Positions 1 to 9,600 of a stretch of 40,342 nucleotides of DNA are shown here, one piece after another. Position 1 is the stretch's first letter. Every line of letters begins with the position of its first letter. The notes beneath the pieces are model-generated. The model was not told where the DNA came from, made no database searches, and saw only the letters and a list, made by a program, of their open reading frames with translations. The DNA comes from Kiritimatiellia bacterium (lineage in GTDB: Bacteria > Verrucomicrobiota > Kiritimatiellia > RFP12 > UBA1067), in NCBI GenBank assembly GCA_018399555.1, contig JAGYOL010000006.1, positions 1 through 40,342 on the forward strand, in the 5' to 3' direction. Made by a program: the position numbers and the translations under genes.

Positions 1-348
1 GGGTCAGAAACATTCGGAAAAGCGTTTGAGAACTGGATATTTCATGAGCTATCTGTCCACGTGCGAACAGTTGCCCTGCCTTACGAGATTGCCTACTGGA
101 GACTTTCAAGCGGCATAGAGGTCGACTTCGTGCTCGGTGATGCCGAAACCGCTATAGAGGTAAAGGGAAAGAATCGTCTTCAAAGCAGGGACATCCGCCA
201 TCTTGAACAATTCAGGAAGGAATTTCATGAGGTAAAACAACTGATCGTTGTCTGTCTAGAGCCGCGGGAGCGCATTACAGAAAGCGGTATCCGCATACTC
301 CCCTATCAGGACTTCATTAAAGCTCTGTGGGCAGGTGATATTATTTGA
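1..348 (+). CDS. DUF4143-type AAA ATPase, C-terminal end (partial)
   Basis: The reading frame is open from base 1 and ends at a TGA at 346-348, giving about 115 residues of a protein whose start lies outside the window. It opens with GxxFGKAFENWIFHEL, the usual lead-in of the DUF4143 domain found at the C-terminus of a family of bacterial AAA ATPases. It then shows a PD-(D/E)xK-like signature: EVDFVL followed by AIEVKGK, with the Asp and the Glu-x-Lys in the expected order. Members of this family are usually about 380-400 aa with an N-terminal P-loop ATPase domain, which cannot be seen here. Their cellular role is poorly known; many are linked to toxin-antitoxin-like or accessory regions. The internal GTG at 61 is not a credible start because the domain begins before it. 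Confidence 0.8.
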   Translation, partial: GSETFGKAFENWIFHELSVHVRTVALPYEIAYWRLSSGIEVDFVLGDAETAIEVKGKNRLQSRDIRHLEQFRKEFHEVKQLIVVCLEPRERITESGIRILPYQDFIKALWAGDII

Positions 349-380
349 CAGCCTACAGTTACAATGCTGCCTTCGCATGG

Positions 381-1158
381 TCAGGCTCGTACCCAGAGCC
401 GCTTGATGCTGAAGGTCCCGTAGAACCCGAACATAGGGATGTCCGGGATATCCAGCCAGTTGGCGGGAATTGTCATTGTGTTGTTCGCGTTACCCTAAAA
501 ACGGCAGTTGCCATTTTGCCGTAGATGCTAGGCGCACGGTTTTCAGCTATAGTACCTATGCAGGAAGCCGTGCAACGCCGCAGATGCGGTAAAACTGGCA
601 ACCCCTTGCGGTTTGAAATTCAGAAAATTCTTCACCCATTTGGTGAAGCTAATAATCGAATCAACTCCCTTATTTACAAACACTTATCCGTTTTTCTGAA
701 TTTCAAATGCCGTAAATAGGGTTACTGACCTTGTCCATGACCCAGCAGACCGGGCCAACCTCGGCCTCGACGTGTACCTCGGGAGCCGTCGCGTGGTTCT
801 TCTTCTGGTCAAAGGCCAATGCAAACGGAACCGGCGCGACACCTTCGGCGTACTCCGAAATCAGCGTCAGTGTTTTCTCGGCGCAGGTGACCTTCCAGAC
901 CGGCTGGCCCTTGAGACAATACGCGAAGGCCTCTTTCAGCTCCAGCCCGGCCAGTGCGTTAGTTTGCGCCAGTACCGGGTTCTGCCCCAGTTTGCCCTGC
1001 CCTAACGAGTCTATCGCAAGGCGTGAAAACGACGGACTCGAACGGGAAAGTCCGATTGCGAGATGCCTGGATTTAAAATCCTCAGGTGCCTCATTCCCGC
1101 TTGCGACAGCAATCTGAAGCAGCAGCGGGCCCAATAAAAGTGAGAGCGTTTTTTTCAT
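381..1158 (-). pseudogene. Small exported protein gene, split by a palindromic insertion element
   Basis: The 5' part (1158 to 703) opens with an N-terminal signal peptide (MKKTLSLLLGPLLLQIAVASG) and as it stands stops after VSNPIYGI. The last five residues and the stop come from an inserted element (494-720). An orphan reading frame at 488-381 continues as ANNTMTIPANWLDIPDIP and ends in KRLWVRA plus TGA. Removing the element with one copy of the flanking GTTAC joins the two parts in frame (VSN|ANN) into 181 codons. The protein family is not recognised. The mature part has little low complexity and may itself be a remnant of a larger enzyme. It lies 50 bp downstream of the URO-D gene on the same strand and may be cotranscribed. 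The truncated 151-aa form could still be made and exported. Confidence 0.75.
494..720. mobile_element. MITE-like palindromic insertion element, 227 bp, with 5-bp target duplication
   Basis: The element is flanked by direct GTTAC copies at 489-493 and 721-725. Its 13-bp ends are inverted repeats: CCTAAAAACGGCA at 494-506 and TGCCGTAAATAGG at 708-720, 10 of 13 matching, with an AAA/TTT difference in the middle. Inside lie two 96-bp palindromic arms separated by 9 bp. Arm A (507-602) is closed by GTTGCC/GGCAAC with an inner GCACGG/CCGTGC pair. Arm B (612-707) is closed by a perfect 16-bp inverted repeat (TTTGAAATTCAGAAAA) and holds an inner CTTCACC/GGTGAAG hairpin. There is no transposase, so mobility would have to be supplied in trans. 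The parent IS family is not identified. Confidence 0.8.
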
Positions 1159-1208
1159 TAATCTTTTTTTATCCTATAGGTTGTTGTGTTTTCGTCTTGC
1201 ACCAACAT

Positions 1209-2294
1209 TTATTCTGCTTTCCCGGGCTGTTCGGGAACCGCCCACCGATACTGTTGAACCGTTTCGATCAGAGCCAGAACGTTTTCAATCGGTGTGTCGG
1301 CCTGCGCAAAATGGCAGGAGCACGGCAGGTAGCCGGTTGGCCCGAGTTCATCAAGACACTGCCGGGTTTCAGCGGCCACATCTTCCGGAGTACCGAAAGG
1401 CAGGACCTTCTGATTTTCCACACCTCCATGAAAGATCACTTTGTCGCCGTACTTCGCCTTGATTGATTTGCAATCCATACCCGGGCAGACGTGCTGGATC
1501 GGATTGAGCACATCAATCCCCGCCTCAATCAGTCGCGGGATGAGCAGTTCTGAGGCACCGTCGGTGTGGAAGAACACCCTGGCGCCATAAGAGTGGGCCA
1601 TATCACACCAGACCTTGAGACGCGGATAGATGAACTCGTCGAAGGAGGCAGGCGACATGATGAGACTGTTTTGCGAGCCGACATCATCGCTGATGAAGAG
1701 CATATCGATCGCACCATCCGCCGCTTCAAGAAAACGCCGGGCCATCTCGCCCTGCGACCATGCAATCCTGTCGAGCGCGGCGTGCAGGAATTCCGGCGCG
1801 GCGATGGTGTCCATCAGGGCCCCTTCAAGAGAGCGCATCGAGCAGTATACCTCGAACAGGGATATCCACGGACCCAGCGTGACAAACTCCCCGGCCAGCT
1901 CCTTGGCCTCAGCCGCCGCGGCTGCATAGTCAAAATCGTCGGGATGGGGCCAGGGATAGTTCTCAAGTTGTTCGATGGAATCGACTCCTTGCAGCGGACG
2001 AAAAGAGACCTCACCGTATTGCGTTTTCTCATTTGCCTGAATTTTCTCAAACTTAACGCCCCAGTGGTCGACCTCACGGTGTTCATTGGGATCTTTGAGA
2101 ACCACCCCTTTGTAGGGAATTCCAAGCCAGGCGATCTTGTCGACATCAAGTTTGCGGTAGATATCAAGCTCACTCTCCACATCCAGATGTTTCTTGAATT
2201 TCTCCACCAATTCCGGCACCAGCCATATATCCACCGGTACCCGGTCAAGCGTTTCGCGGTTCAGCACCGCCAATACACGCTCTCTTGCATTCAT
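1209..2294 (-). CDS. Uroporphyrinogen decarboxylase (URO-D) family methyltransferase-like protein
   Basis: 361 aa. The N-terminus NARERVLAVLNRETLDRVPVD is the standard opening of URO-D superfamily proteins of the corrinoid methyltransferase type (MtaA/MtbA-like) rather than of haem-synthesis HemE. The body reads as a TIM barrel. Near residues 240-245 there is FFHTDG, and near the C-terminus LPCSCHF; a His and Cys at these places fit the zinc site of methylcobamide:thiol methyltransferase relatives, and FHGGVENQ lies between them. The substrate is unknown. Paralogues of this kind are numerous in Lentisphaerota and Kiritimatiellota and are often next to AraC regulators, as here. The ATG at 2294 is preceded by AGAGGGA at good spacing. 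The AraC-type gene is divergent and shares the upstream region. Confidence 0.85.
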   Translation of the reverse strand: MNARERVLAVLNRETLDRVPVDIWLVPELVEKFKKHLDVESELDIYRKLDVDKIAWLGIPYKGVVLKDPNEHREVDHWGVKFEKIQANEKTQYGEVSFRPLQGVDSIEQLENYPWPHPDDFDYAAAAAEAKELAGEFVTLGPWISLFEVYCSMRSLEGALMDTIAAPEFLHAALDRIAWSQGEMARRFLEAADGAIDMLFISDDVGSQNSLIMSPASFDEFIYPRLKVWCDMAHSYGARVFFHTDGASELLIPRLIEAGIDVLNPIQHVCPGMDCKSIKAKYGDKVIFHGGVENQKVLPFGTPEDVAAETRQCLDELGPTGYLPCSCHFAQADTPIENVLALIETVQQYRWAVPEQPGKAE

Positions 2295-2350
2295 GCTTTT
2301 CCCTCTGCTGTATCTGCTATCTGAAATGTCACCGTTTTAAAAATGTCCAC

Positions 2351-2366
2351 TTATCAATATTATCAA
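2351..2366. promoter_or_regulatory. Tandem TTATCAA direct repeat in the divergent intergenic region
   Basis: Two identical heptamers, TTATCAA at 2351-2357 and 2360-2366, lie between the divergent URO-D and AraC genes. Such direct repeats could be half-sites for an AraC-type activator. The 9-bp period is shorter than the usual helical-turn spacing, and the sequence is AT-rich, so chance is possible. Confidence 0.25.
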
Positions 2367-2394
2367 CAATACCAGTTCATTATTTGAAAATCAA

Positions 2395-2421
2395 TTGACA
2401 AAGTGGCAAAAAAACTATACT
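2395..2421 (+). promoter_or_regulatory. Possible sigma-70 promoter for the AraC-type gene
   Basis: TTGACA (2395-2400) and TATACT (2416-2421) match the -35 and -10 consensus 6/6 and 5/6, with a slightly short 15-bp spacer. The site points at the AraC-type gene whose ATG is at 2530. This also argues against translating the open frame from the TTG at 2395, which coincides with the -35 box. Confidence 0.45.
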
Positions 2422-2470
2422 TTCTGGCACAAATACAGCATCAAGGTGCATATATCGGATTTAACTCGAA

Positions 2471-2503
2471 CTTTGTCTAACTTGATTTTGGTGCGAGACA
2501 AAG
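2471..2503. promoter_or_regulatory. 8-bp perfect inverted repeat in the AraC gene leader
   Basis: CTTTGTCT at 2471-2478 and AGACAAAG at 2496-2503 are perfect inverted copies separated by 17 bp, just upstream of the chosen ATG at 2530 and downstream of the candidate promoter. It could be an operator or an mRNA hairpin; nothing distinguishes the two. Confidence 0.35.
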
Positions 2504-2529
2504 ACAATTATGTATGGAAAACTGATTCA

Positions 2530-3429
2530 ATGATAAGCGAAAAATTCACCTATCTTCCTCAAAGTCCTGCCGACGAGAGACGCGGCCTGTTTGTTTCAAC
2601 AGCGGGCTCTGCATCGATACCATTCGATTCTCCGTATCCACCCTGCCACCACCCCGAGGACTATCAATTTGATTGGAAGCACGGGCGCGTACTGCCGGTC
2701 TACGCGCTGGTGTACATTACTCGGGGCGAAGGCCACTTTGAATCGCGTATTTCAGGATCACTCGATGTTAAAGCGGGGGACATAATGGTTCTGTTCCCAG
2801 GTGTCTGGCATCGTTATGCTCCGACAAAAGAGATTGGCTGGGATGAATACTGGGTAGGTTTCGGCGGAGATTTTGCGTACCGGCTAATGAACAAAAGTAT
2901 TTTTAGCAAAAAGCGCCCTCTCCTTCATGTGGGGTCCGACGAGGCGATTCTCTCCGACTTCATCGAACTTACTGATACTCTTCAGATGCACTTTTCGACA
3001 CTCCCTGTCCTCGCAGCGGCTGCGGCACATCGTATCATTGCGCATATCACCCACAGCTGCATGACCAACCAGCTCTATACAGAGAAAGTCGAAAAAAACA
3101 GCCGCCTGATTCAACGCGCGAAAATGCGCATGCTGGAAAGTGTGTGCCAACCGCTCAACATGGAGCAGCTTGCCGGGGAGTTAGGCATCGGCTACTCCCA
3201 TTTCAGACATCTTTTCAAACGGCACACTGGGTTATCGCCCAAATCCTATCTGATCGACCTGCGGATTGAACGGGCCAAAACTCTCCTGAACAGCACCTCC
3301 CTGCCCGTGAAAGAGATCGCCTGCCAGCTTTCATTCGAAGCCCCCTATTACTTCATGCGCCAGTTCAAACAGAAAACAGGCATGACCCCCTCCCAGTGGC
3401 GCACCTACTCACGAGGAATGAAGATTTGA
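2530..3429 (+). CDS. AraC-family transcriptional regulator
   Basis: 299 aa from the ATG at 2530. The frame is open back to a TTG at 2395, but that codon lies in a -35-like box and the extra residues are not domain-like, so the internal ATG is preferred. Residues about 20-140 form a cupin-type sensor (YALVYITRGEGHFESR, then GDIMVLFPGVWHRYAP). Residues about 195-295 are a double helix-turn-helix AraC DNA-binding domain: MEQLAGELGIGYSHFRHLFK, the second helix pair with VKEIACQLSF, and the closing FKQKTGMTPSQWR. It is divergent from the URO-D gene, so it probably senses a small ligand (often a sugar in this class) and controls that gene or a linked catabolic gene. The ligand is not predictable. 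Confidence 0.9.
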   Translation: MISEKFTYLPQSPADERRGLFVSTAGSASIPFDSPYPPCHHPEDYQFDWKHGRVLPVYALVYITRGEGHFESRISGSLDVKAGDIMVLFPGVWHRYAPTKEIGWDEYWVGFGGDFAYRLMNKSIFSKKRPLLHVGSDEAILSDFIELTDTLQMHFSTLPVLAAAAAHRIIAHITHSCMTNQLYTEKVEKNSRLIQRAKMRMLESVCQPLNMEQLAGELGIGYSHFRHLFKRHTGLSPKSYLIDLRIERAKTLLNSTSLPVKEIACQLSFEAPYYFMRQFKQKTGMTPSQWRTYSRGMKI

Positions 3430-3485
3430 ACAGCAGAGAGGGTACCACCGAAAGGCTATATCTTTTGTACATTTCAATTTTTTTT

Positions 3486-3556
3486 GGGAGGGAGCGTGGC
3501 CCACGGTCCGCTTGCGGTTCGCCTCCATCCGGGTGCTGAGGCCAGCACCCCTCCCT
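3486..3556. repeat. Palindromic intergenic repeat between convergent genes
   Basis: The outer arms GGGAGGG (3486-3492) and CCCTCCC (3549-3555) are inverted. Inside are CCGC-TT-GCGG and a perfect hairpin GGGTGCTG-AGGC-CAGCACCC (3531-3550). A T-run precedes it on the plus strand. It sits in the 216-bp gap between the AraC gene and the convergent 3413-aa gene. It may act as a bidirectional terminator or be a dispersed REP-like repeat; no second copy is seen in this window. The rest of the gap (3557-3645) shows no gene or clear terminator. Confidence 0.55.
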
Positions 3557-3645
3557 ATAACCTATATGCGACAGTTAAGAATGTGTATCCCGACAAGCAG
3601 GGCCTAATAAACCGGGCCTCAAAGCCACCGTTATTTTGAAACTGA

Positions 3646-6600
3646 TCAGAATACAATTATAGCCATTCCGGACAAACCCGATTGATAGAGAAGGTTATCC
3701 GCAGCGACAGCCTCGCCATAGGCTAATGAGTTAATAATGACTTGCAGATAACGGGAGTTGCTGGATAAAGTTAAATTCGATATATCGACCACAACTGTGT
3801 CGACATCCTGTGAGATGACGTTCATCGCTTTCCCCGCGATAGTAACTGACAGCAGATCCTGCGCTCCGGCACATATACCATAACCGGTTATGGTGATAGC
3901 TGTGGCCCTGTTGGCATCACAGGTGAGCGTGGCGGGAGTGATATCCGTAATAACAGGGCTGTCAATTTCGACACTCGGCATTGCGAAGGTAACACCGCCC
4001 ACCAATGGATTCGGATCACTGGCTTCAACACTTTCTCCTGCGAAGAGGATGTCATCACGCAGATCGTTATTGGCATCGCCGGATGCCACGGAGTAGCCCA
4101 CGCTCATATCAATCCTGCCGGTTATTCTGAAGCCTTTTTCCGGAGCGGGTGATGCGGCCGAAAGATCGATTGTCTGATCACCGGAGCTCTGCCTGCCGCC
4201 ATAGAGAATATACACGGCACCATCCTCTGTATCGGTGCTGTAATCCGATTCGCCCAACAGGATATCAGCCACCCCGTCGTCATTGAGATCATTGATTCCT
4301 GCCAGAGCCTTACCCAGGGAAGCACCGCTGCCGACTCGCATCAGGAGCGCTTCTCCTGACACGGTATGCTCTGCAATTTTAACAGCGTTGGCACCATTAA
4401 ACAGGAGACAACCTCCGTCATAAGTCAACCAGGTGCTGAAATCGAAATATCCAGGCATGCCAAAGAGAAGATCGTCAATCCCATCGGCATCCGCATCGAC
4501 TGCACTGACAGCCGCTCCTATCTGCTGACCTTTTTCGCCGACATAGTAGACACCCAGCTCCGGATTCGCTTTCAGCTGGTCGGTTGAGATACTGACATTA
4601 TTACCACCGAAACGAAGATAGACAGCTCCGTGCTGATCACTTGAATCGGATCTTCCTTTAGCGGCACCTGCAATCAACTCACAGACATTATCTCCATTGA
4701 GGTCACCGCAAACGGCGATTGACGATCCCAGGTTTTCTTCATCACATCCCTGAAGAAACCAGCCACCGCAAAGATTTACACCGGTGGCGATGTCCATAAA
4801 GGGAGCGGAGAGAGATGCGCTGCCGCCATAGAGCACATAAACGCGACCTGACTCCTGATTATTATTGTCGATAAAATAGGGTTCGCCGATACAGACATCT
4901 GCTTTCGCATCACCATTCAGGTCGCCGCTTGTGATCGTGAATCCCAGCTCTCCCTCAGATACTCCTGTGAGCATGATGCAGCTATCCATCCGGGGGCAAG
5001 AGACATTAACCGCATCGAATCCAGCTACATTGCCCCAGATAATAAAGGCGGCGCCATTATAGTCATTCACATTCGGGGCGCCGATACAGAGATCATCAAT
5101 TCCATCCGCGTTAAAATCCCCGATGCCACTGATAGCCGAACCGAATGCGCCGTTGTCATAAAGGCCGTTGATCACCCATCCGATCTCATCGCTCTCAATG
5201 GACTCCAGATTCACGTGGTTGCGGCCGATCAGCCGTGCGCCGGAAAGAATATAGACACGTCCCTTATCATGATCATATTGAGGCCATCCGACAGCGATAT
5301 CGTTGATGCCATCCGCCGTCACATCCCCCAGAGAGGAAATACAGTAACTTCCCTTTTGTTCGCTATTGAAATATTGATCATTATTGTAGAAGCTGATATC
5401 AAAATTGGTGTAGCACTGATCGGTCTCATAACGGGGAGCAACCGATGGAAGGGGCACATAGTGAACAGAGATCAGGTTTGTACAGGGCGGAAGCGAGAAC
5501 CAGTTAGCACTCTCCTGTGCTGAGAACGCCACGCTGACGCAGCCGGTAGTGGTAAATCTCATAACGCCATTATCCAGAAGACCCGGACCGGCAATCAAAA
5601 CTGATTCAACCGATACTCCTGAACTGGATGTGACATTAACGGGAACCGCTGATGTGGTAAATGCCTCTGAGGGCCAGCCATTGTATGCCAGAACGGGTTG
5701 CGCTTTCTCTATTGTCAGCACCGAAGCGGCACTCTGCTGTGAGAACCAGGAATCGAGCATCTCCACACGGACATCGTAAACACCGGCATTCACAGGCTGA
5801 TTCGTGAGATTATTATAAAGCACACTGTACGGCAGGGTGCCACGGTTAAAAGAGACATCAACCTGGTGCGGCAGACCATTATAGATCTGATTTGTGGCGG
5901 ATACCTCAATCTCCAGAGGCAGCGAGCCATAGACAAAGCTGTCCGTCAGTTCCAGAGTGCCATATGAGCGGCTGGTGACAGCCACATTCCCGAGCTGGTT
6001 TGTGGTTCCGGCAGCCGTTCTGACCATCACCCAGTCAACCGACTGACTGACGACCGAGGCTTCCACACCGCAGAGAGAGACGCTCAATATATCAGCGCCC
6101 GCGCCCAGGTATTCACCTGAGATAAGAACATCGGTCTCACCAGCCAGGGGTGCCGAGTCAGGTTCAACTGCCGAAATCCTCCCCGCTGATTCACTGCGGT
6201 TTCTCCCGAAGATCACCCAGACAGCGCCGGCCTGACTCGTTCCGAGGTAGCTGGCATCGGGGGCGGAGACAACTACATCACCGACACCATCGCGATCCAA
6301 ATCGACATTACCGGCAATGGCAGAGCCAAAAGCGTCTTGCGCGCGGAATCCATTGATAACAAAGCCGTTATTACCATCCAGCTTCGCGGTTGAACCCACG
6401 AATGCATTTTCGGCATTTCCGAGAAGGACATACAGATTGCCGCATCCCGGTTTATCGGGAGCACCTTCAGCAGGAGCCCCGACCGCAATATCACCGAGTC
6501 CGTCATTATTAATATCGCCTATACCGGCGATAGCAGAGCCGAGCTGCCCCTCACTCTGTGCCCCGCGCAGAATCCACGCTCCCGGCAGGTCTCCGTAAAA

Positions 6601-9600
6601 GGCTGATCTGACACCCTTAAGAGACGCACCGGGAATAAGCGCGGCAATACCGGCGTTCGGCTGCCCGGGAGAGGCATCCCATGTCAGAGAGCCGATAGCG
6701 AGTTCATCACATCCATCGCCGTCAACGTCATTCACAATCGCAGCCACAAAATCACTCTCATCAACAGCCTCATTTCCTGAAATCACACACCCATTGGTTC
6801 CATTCAGCTGAACAATCTGGGTGGGCAGTTGAGAAGTATCGCTGTTGCCGTAGACCACACAGACCGCACCCGTTCCCGAATCATAATCCAGGCTGATCGA
6901 GGAGGATGTGAATATCAGATCATTGATTCCATCGCCATTGAGGTCTCCGCCGCCGCACAATTCACGACCGGCGCAGGAGTTTGTATTAGCACCGGTATAG
7001 CTCCACAGGGCATCCTGCGATGCATTGATCACCTCAGAATATCCATTGGAATTGCCGGCAAAAAGATAAACACTTCCCCGTCCGCCGGATGCCGCAGGCC
7101 AGGCAACCGCGAACTCGTTCAGGCCATCGCCATTCCAGTCACCGATCTCAGAAATCTGAATCTCATGACCCCCGCCGCTGTTCACAACACGGCTCACGGC
7201 TCCACTGCAGAACAGGTATGCAACGGCATCGTCCGAGGGAGAGGTTGCCGCCATCCAGTCACTCTGATCATCCCCGTTGAGATCGCCTGCACAGGCGAGG
7301 TCGCTGCCAAGATAGCTCAGGGCAACCTCACCTGCGACGCTCTTTTCAGCAATCTCCGAGACAATCGCCCACCCCCGATGGACATTCCGCCATAGCGGAC
7401 TGCACTCAACATAGTAGAGTTCGCCGCATCTGCGCTGCTCATTACGCGTTGCATACGGGGCGGCGATCAGCAGTTTTCCATCGCTGGCTGCCAGCGAGCT
7501 GCCGACTCTTTCATCATCCACCGTGCCGAGCATGACAAAAACATTCCCGGATGCCACATCCTCCAGATTAAATGCGGGCGGAAAACCGCCGGTATCCTGA
7601 GGGCGCTGCGCGTAGACAACCGTAACCGACTGAGTCGCTGTTACCGGATGATAGTTGAGAGTCCCGTTCTGATATGCTTTGACAACCACGTCACCTGCCG
7701 CATTGAAAACGAGTGTGTTCTCCCCATCCATGACCGCCGGACCGGAGATGATTTCAAACTGGACCGGGAAACAACTGGCCGTTGCTTCAAGCACGGGGGT
7801 GGCGGTGGTTAACTGAGGCGTTGTCAGAGTAAAAGAGATTGTCTGCGCTGCCTTGGCAACCGAGAGCAATCCGGTACTGCATCCATGATAATAAACATCA
7901 TCGACTGAGGCCACCACCTGATAGCTCCCCGCATTGGTGGGCATAACACCAGCAGGATAAGCCACCGTACAGTTTAATCCCGAGGGATCTGTGTGAAAAA
8001 GCACCGAATGTCCGTTACCGTCATAAACGGCATTCAGTGAGTCGGGGTCAAAATAGATCTCGGCCCTGTTATCCTGAAAGGTAAACGCATTCTCCCGACG
8101 CAGGGTGCGCCCTGACGAGAGCGTAACCTCAACAGCGCCATGTTCGTAATCCGTATCGGCAAGTGCAGGAGTTGTGACAGAGACCCACTCCGCGCCCTGT
8201 GTAACAATTGATGCGGCGTGGCCGCACAGGCGCACAGAGGTGACACTTCCATCCCATCCATACCCTTTTATCGCAACCGGGGTTCCACCGCTCAGGGAGG
8301 CACGTTCCGGCGCAATATTGGTCAATGCTCCTACCACTGATATAAACTGGGTTGAGCTGTTGGCCAGATAATCATTATAGACAGGCGTGGATGCCACAAC
8401 GGCCACCTCTCCGGTTGCAGTAAATGTCAGGATGCCATCACTCAGGAGAGCCGGACCGAAGGTTGCAAAGGTCACGTTATCGCCATACAATGCTGAAGCC
8501 ACGGGTGTCAGCACCTCATTAAAAGCGACCTCTGCGGGCAGCGGCTCCCATACTATCACATTGTTTGCTCGGGCAATGGCAAGCTGTGTGGTGAAGGCCC
8601 CGTAGTACAGATTGTTTGATAGCACCGATGCAATCACATCATAGATTCCTGCGCTGACCGGCAGCATCGGAGTTCCGTTATAGGTGAGGGAAAACTCCAC
8701 CGAATCCGGAACCGACGTTATCTCCACGGCGTGTGCTTCCCCGTTGAAAGAAACATTTGTATTGCCAAACGTTACTGCCGGACGATGTTTATAGGCAAAG
8801 CTGTTCGTCAGCTCTGTCAGGCCATAGGCAAAGGATTCCACAGTGACACTGCCAGAAACGACCTCCGGATTTTCGCCGGGCATGCTCTGCACGAAATCAA
8901 CACCCTGATCGATAATGGAATCAACCTCAACCCCTGCCAGCAAGACGCGTTTGATATCATTTCCACCCGTGCCGAGATAAGCGCCCTCGATCCTGACCTG
9001 CGATAGCAGATCATCGCCACAGACAAATTCCGGTGTAATATTGGTTATCACTCCTTGCCGAGGCTGCCTGTTCTCTCCGTAGACAGCATACATTCCTCCG
9101 ACAGAGGTGACGGAGTCATACAGAAGATTGCGACAGCCGAAGAGGAGATCCGGAGTTCTATCATTATTAATATCAGCGATATCAAGCGAGCAGCCGGTTG
9201 TATCCGATGCGGCCGCAGCTATTTTAAATCCATTCAGTCCATCGAATGAGTTTAGCGAGGTTGTTGACAGATATCCCTCGGTATTACCGGAAAAGAGATA
9301 AACCGCTCCTCTGCGTGTTGTACCTTCGCATGAGTAGATAATATTTTCATCCGCGACAGCCAGGTCATTGAGACCATCGCCTGTCACATCGCCAATCGCC
9401 AGGCTGGAGCCAAAACGCCCCGCACCGGATGGTTCACCTGACAACCGGATAATCTCAGCGCAGTCCAGGTTAACATCAACTGATTCATTTGTCAGATTCA
9501 GACCGGGAAGAATATAAACCCCATTCATTCCGGCAGCGCCGACGGCCAGTTCCGGCAGTCCATCCCCATTCAGATCACCGGCAACCAGAGATATACCGGC

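Noticed and set aside
525-719. Short plus-strand ORF in the left gap
   Set aside because: It lies wholly inside the palindromic insertion element and crosses its hairpins; no coding character.
1566-2324. Plus-strand ORF of 252 codons over the URO-D gene
   Set aside because: Antisense shadow of a clear URO-D family gene; the translation shows no recognisable motif.
2395-2529. N-terminal extension of the AraC-type protein from a TTG
   Set aside because: The TTG is part of a consensus -35 box, the extension carries no domain, and the ATG at 2530 gives the standard AraC length.
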